Below are positions 6,346 through 8,167 of a stretch of 8,167 bases of DNA, one piece after another (the first letter of the stretch is position 1; each line of letters starts with the position of its first letter). Under the pieces are notes generated by a model. It did no database searches. It was not told the origin of the DNA and worked only from the letters and a program-made list of their open reading frames with translations. The translations under genes were made by a program, and so were the position numbers. Location of the stretch: positions 1 through 8,167 of the forward strand of contig JAEEOD010000065.1 in assembly GCA_016284115.1 (NCBI GenBank), written 5' to 3'. This stretch comes from Bacteroidaceae bacterium (GTDB taxonomy: Bacteria > Bacteroidota > Bacteroidia > Bacteroidales > Bacteroidaceae).

Positions 6346-6914
6346 AAAATCTTCAATTCTTTGTACAGTCGTTGTACAGGCAACCCCATTACATTGAAGT
6401 AGCTGCCCTCAATGCGCTCCACACCAATATAGCCAATCCATTCTTGCACACCATACGAACCGGCTTTGTCGAATGGCTGGAACTTATCCACATAGTGTGC
6501 AATTTCTTCGTCACTTAACTGAGCAAAAGTAACCTTTGTTTCGGCATAGAAACTGCGTTGCTTTTGGGTGGTAGTAAGTGTTACACCCGTAAACACTTCG
6601 TGTGTATGTCCAGAAAGTTTGTGCAACATAGCGATAGCATCTTCTCGGTTGTGTGGCTTGCCGAGTACTTCACCATCGAGCCATACGATAGTATCTGCCG
6701 TAATGATTAAATCATTTATTTGTAGCATCGACTTGTAGGCATCTGCCTTTTCCTTAGAAATATATAAAGGTATGTCGCCACCCTGCAATTCGGCAGGATA
6801 GGACTCGTCAATGTCTGGCATCGTACGTATTTCGTACTCAAGGTCTAAGCCTGACAATAATTCTTTTCTCCTTGGCGAGTTGCTCGCCAGAATGATATGA
6901 TACTTTTTATCCAT
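6342..6914 (-). CDS. maf: Maf-family nucleoside triphosphate pyrophosphatase (YhdE/dTTP-UTP type)
   Basis: A 190-residue protein of normal length for Maf. It has the N-terminal ASNSPRRKELL (10-20), the catalytic-loop aspartate in ITADTIVWLDGEVLGKP (71-87, Asp74), SGHTHEVFTGV (101-111), DKAGSYGVQEW (149-159) and IEGSYFNVMGLPV (168-180). The AGSYGVQ and GSYFNVMGLP blocks fit the YhdE subfamily, which hydrolyses dTTP, UTP and modified pyrimidine nucleotides to the monophosphate and pyrophosphate, cleaning the cytoplasmic nucleotide pool. Substrate choice is inferred from these motifs. The ATG shares its A with the last base of the porin TAA (TAATG on the minus strand), pointing to co-transcription and likely translational coupling with the porin. 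Its stop codon overlaps the TPR gene's stop by four bases. Confidence 0.97.
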   Translation of the reverse strand: MDKKYHIILASNSPRRKELLSGLDLEYEIRTMPDIDESYPAELQGGDIPLYISKEKADAYKSMLQINDLIITADTIVWLDGEVLGKPHNREDAIAMLHKLSGHTHEVFTGVTLTTTQKQRSFYAETKVTFAQLSDEEIAHYVDKFQPFDKAGSYGVQEWIGYIGVERIEGSYFNVMGLPVQRLYKELKIF

Positions 6915-7945
6915 TAGAATCCCACTTGAATTTGTGCCTGCAACAAATTACTGTTTTTACCCATCTCTATGCTTCTGTCACAGTAGGTATAATTTAATCT
7001 CAATCTGCAGCCAGGATAAAACCACCAATCAGTACCGATTACATAGTTGGTCTGTTTCATGACCAAGTCCTTATTTCGGTTCAGGTAATCGTACGAAAGA
7101 ATTAAATCCACTTTTGGATGCACGTGGATATAAGCAAGGGCATAGTAGCCTTCGCTTTTTGCCTTACCCTCTTTGCCTTGCACATACTCGGCACGCAGAT
7201 AACCCTCTTTGGCAGTAATCAAAGTGCCCACGCTCCAATGGTCATTGGTATAGTCATCACCTGCTTGAATTTCTGGTACATAGATGGAATTACCTACAGC
7301 ATGATTCTTGCCTTTGTAGAGTGAGCCACTTACTGTTAACCAATCGGTAGCATTCACATTCAGTCTTGCCACAATGTCCTTATGATGATTGCCATCCTTG
7401 CGATTGATGCCCTGACCGTTCATCAATGCCAGGTCGTAGTGCAACAGGTTGTTAAACAAGTCGCCATTTACCACGATACCGATATCACGACCTGCATGAT
7501 TACCCTGCAAAGGGTTGTCCTTCACACCTAACATGTAACGAGTCACCTGCGAGTAGTCATCAATGATTTCGGCTTTGGTGGGTGCAATGCCGTTCTCCAA
7601 GCCGAAAGTAGTCTTGAACTGACCAGCTTTGATTCTCTGCTGAGGGATGAACTCGTATTCTGACCAAAGTTCCTGCATGGCATTAACACAGAAAGCATAG
7701 GCGAACATTGCCTTCCAATGTTCTGTAATCTTGGCAGTAATGGCTACATCACCCCTTTTCAGGTTAAAGGAGTTCTGTCCAGCAGGACCGTCTTCGTAGT
7801 CATAGCCTGCTTGCAAGAAACCTGAAATGGTAAGTCGTTCCTTTATGGTGTTGATGATATCGTTAGCATGAATATCGCTCTTCTTCTTTTGTGCAAAGCC
7901 GCTGATGGCTACCAGAGTCAGCAATAGTGTGAGGACTTTCTTCAT
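6914..7945 (-). CDS. Outer-membrane porin, OprO/OprP (phosphate-selective porin) type
   Basis: A 343-residue precursor with a clear signal peptide, MKKVLTLLLTLVAISGFAQ (1-19), probably cut before KKK. The mature part is a beta-barrel: alternating strands rich in aromatic residues, and a final LLQAQIQVGF ending in phenylalanine, the usual signal for outer-membrane assembly. QRIKAGQFKTTFGLENG (103-119) and GRDIGIVVNGDLF (152-164) match conserved blocks of the phosphate-selective porin O and P family; the first is typically GQFKxPFGLE, here with Thr in place of Pro. The family forms trimeric channels for phosphate or other anions. Substrate in Bacteroidota members is often untested, so phosphate specificity should not be assumed. 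The protein is shorter than Pseudomonas OprP (over 400 residues). It lies directly after the pgk terminator and upstream of maf, with which it forms a two-gene unit. No standard -7 box was found in front of it. Confidence 0.85.
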   Translation of the reverse strand: MKKVLTLLLTLVAISGFAQKKKSDIHANDIINTIKERLTISGFLQAGYDYEDGPAGQNSFNLKRGDVAITAKITEHWKAMFAYAFCVNAMQELWSEYEFIPQQRIKAGQFKTTFGLENGIAPTKAEIIDDYSQVTRYMLGVKDNPLQGNHAGRDIGIVVNGDLFNNLLHYDLALMNGQGINRKDGNHHKDIVARLNVNATDWLTVSGSLYKGKNHAVGNSIYVPEIQAGDDYTNDHWSVGTLITAKEGYLRAEYVQGKEGKAKSEGYYALAYIHVHPKVDLILSYDYLNRNKDLVMKQTNYVIGTDWWFYPGCRLRLNYTYCDRSIEMGKNSNLLQAQIQVGF

Positions 7946-7969
7946 TTTTATATTTGTATGTTGATGGTG

Positions 7970-8010
7970 AAAAAAGGCGGCCCAAGTATTGATGTAATAT
8001 TTGAGCCGCC
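7970..8010 (-). terminator. Intrinsic terminator of pgk
   Basis: On the minus strand GGCGGCTCAAATATT pairs with AATACTTGGGCCGCC around the loop ACATC, with one A/C mismatch and one T-G wobble in 15 pairs, followed by TTTTTT. It begins 28 bases after the pgk stop codon. This is the strongest terminator in the window. Only 24 bases lie between its T-run and the porin start codon, so it also bounds the porin leader. Confidence 0.9.
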
Positions 8011-8038
8011 TGTAAATTCGTTAGGCTATAATCTGTGA

Positions 8039-8167
8039 TTACTCACCCTTGATAGCTGCAACACCTGGCAGCACCTTACCTTCGCTAGCCTCTAACAGCG
8101 CGCCACCACCAGTGGAGATGTAGCTTACCTTGTCGGACAGACCGACTTTGTTGACACATGCTACAGA
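8039..8167 (-). CDS. pgk: Phosphoglycerate kinase, C-terminal end
   Basis: The last 42 codons of a gene entering from the right edge. The minus-strand reading begins [20 protein letters not shown], continues [19 protein letters not shown] and ends KGE before a TAA. The block [13 protein letters not shown] followed by EGKVLPG is the signature C-terminus of phosphoglycerate kinase, where the GGGA glycine-rich turn contacts the nucleotide phosphates. The enzyme transfers the phosphate of 1,3-bisphosphoglycerate to ADP in glycolysis. Nothing in this part is unusual; usual homologues read VSYVSTGGGAMLE here. An intrinsic terminator follows the stop. Confidence 0.94.
   Translation of the reverse strand, partial: SVACVNKVGLSDKVSYISTGGGALLEASEGKVLPGVAAIKGE

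Noticed and set aside
6361..6379. Repeated TTGTACAG with self-complementary TGTACA, a possible hairpin near the maf 3' end
   Set aside because: It is within the maf coding sequence (LPVQRLYKEL region), has only a six-base stem, and no T-run follows; probably coincidence of codons.
7949..7956. Plus-strand TATATTTG, a perfect -7 match facing into pgk antisense
   Set aside because: It sits in the AT-rich leader just before the porin ATG, has no -33 partner, and no plus-strand gene follows; likely chance.
1..8167. Search for mobile elements, CRISPR repeats, tRNA/rRNA, phage or defence genes
   Set aside because: No transposase, integrase, spaced repeats, cloverleaf or defence-type domain was seen; gene content and codon style look uniform across the window.

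Overview
The window reads as ordinary chromosomal DNA of a Bacteroidota bacterium, most likely order Bacteroidales (Bacteroides/Prevotella-like). Three things point there: perfect copies of the Bacteroides-type -7 promoter box TAnnTTTG stand in front of five genes; the leaders before start codons are AT-rich and lack Shine-Dalgarno sequences; and the protein types are typical of the group (SLC45/MalT-like sugar transporter, NagX-type acyltransferase, FemAB-like GNAT protein, OprO/OprP-type porin). Genus cannot be fixed by reading alone.

Layout, left to right. (1) The N-terminal part of an MFS/SLC45-like sugar transporter on the minus strand (1-200, runs off the left edge). (2) Divergent from it, a ten-or-so-helix membrane acyltransferase of the HGSNAT/NagX (DUF5009) type (289-1407, plus), followed by two hairpins. 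(3) prfC, release factor 3 (1544-3112, plus), with its own -33/-7 promoter. (4) Convergent with prfC, a FemAB-like GNAT protein (3109-4110, minus). (5) Divergent from that, a 727-residue cytoplasmic TPR protein of unknown function (4162-6345, plus). (6) Convergent with the TPR gene, a two-gene minus-strand unit: an outer-membrane porin (6914-7945) followed by maf (6342-6914), joined by a one-base stop/start overlap. (7) The last 42 codons of pgk, phosphoglycerate kinase (8039-8167, minus), with a strong intrinsic terminator just upstream of the porin.

Functionally this is mostly core metabolism and housekeeping: glycolysis (pgk), translation termination (prfC) and nucleotide-pool sanitation (maf), mixed with envelope and sugar functions (porin, sugar transporter, acyltransferase, FemAB-like protein). 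The transporter and acyltransferase share one divergent promoter region and may act on the same sugar. The FemAB-like gene and the TPR gene share another.

I found no mobile element, CRISPR array, tRNA/rRNA, phage gene or defence system, and nothing that clearly amounts to a new multi-gene system. The most notable structure is architectural. Both divergent intergenic regions carry back-to-back -7 boxes with exactly 13 bases between them. Both convergent gene pairs overlap through the same TTAG stop/stop tetranucleotide. The least understood genes are the TPR protein and its FemAB-like neighbour. No stretch over 300 bases lacks a gene; the four gaps (201-288, 1408-1543, 4111-4161, 7946-8038) are covered by the promoter and terminator entries.
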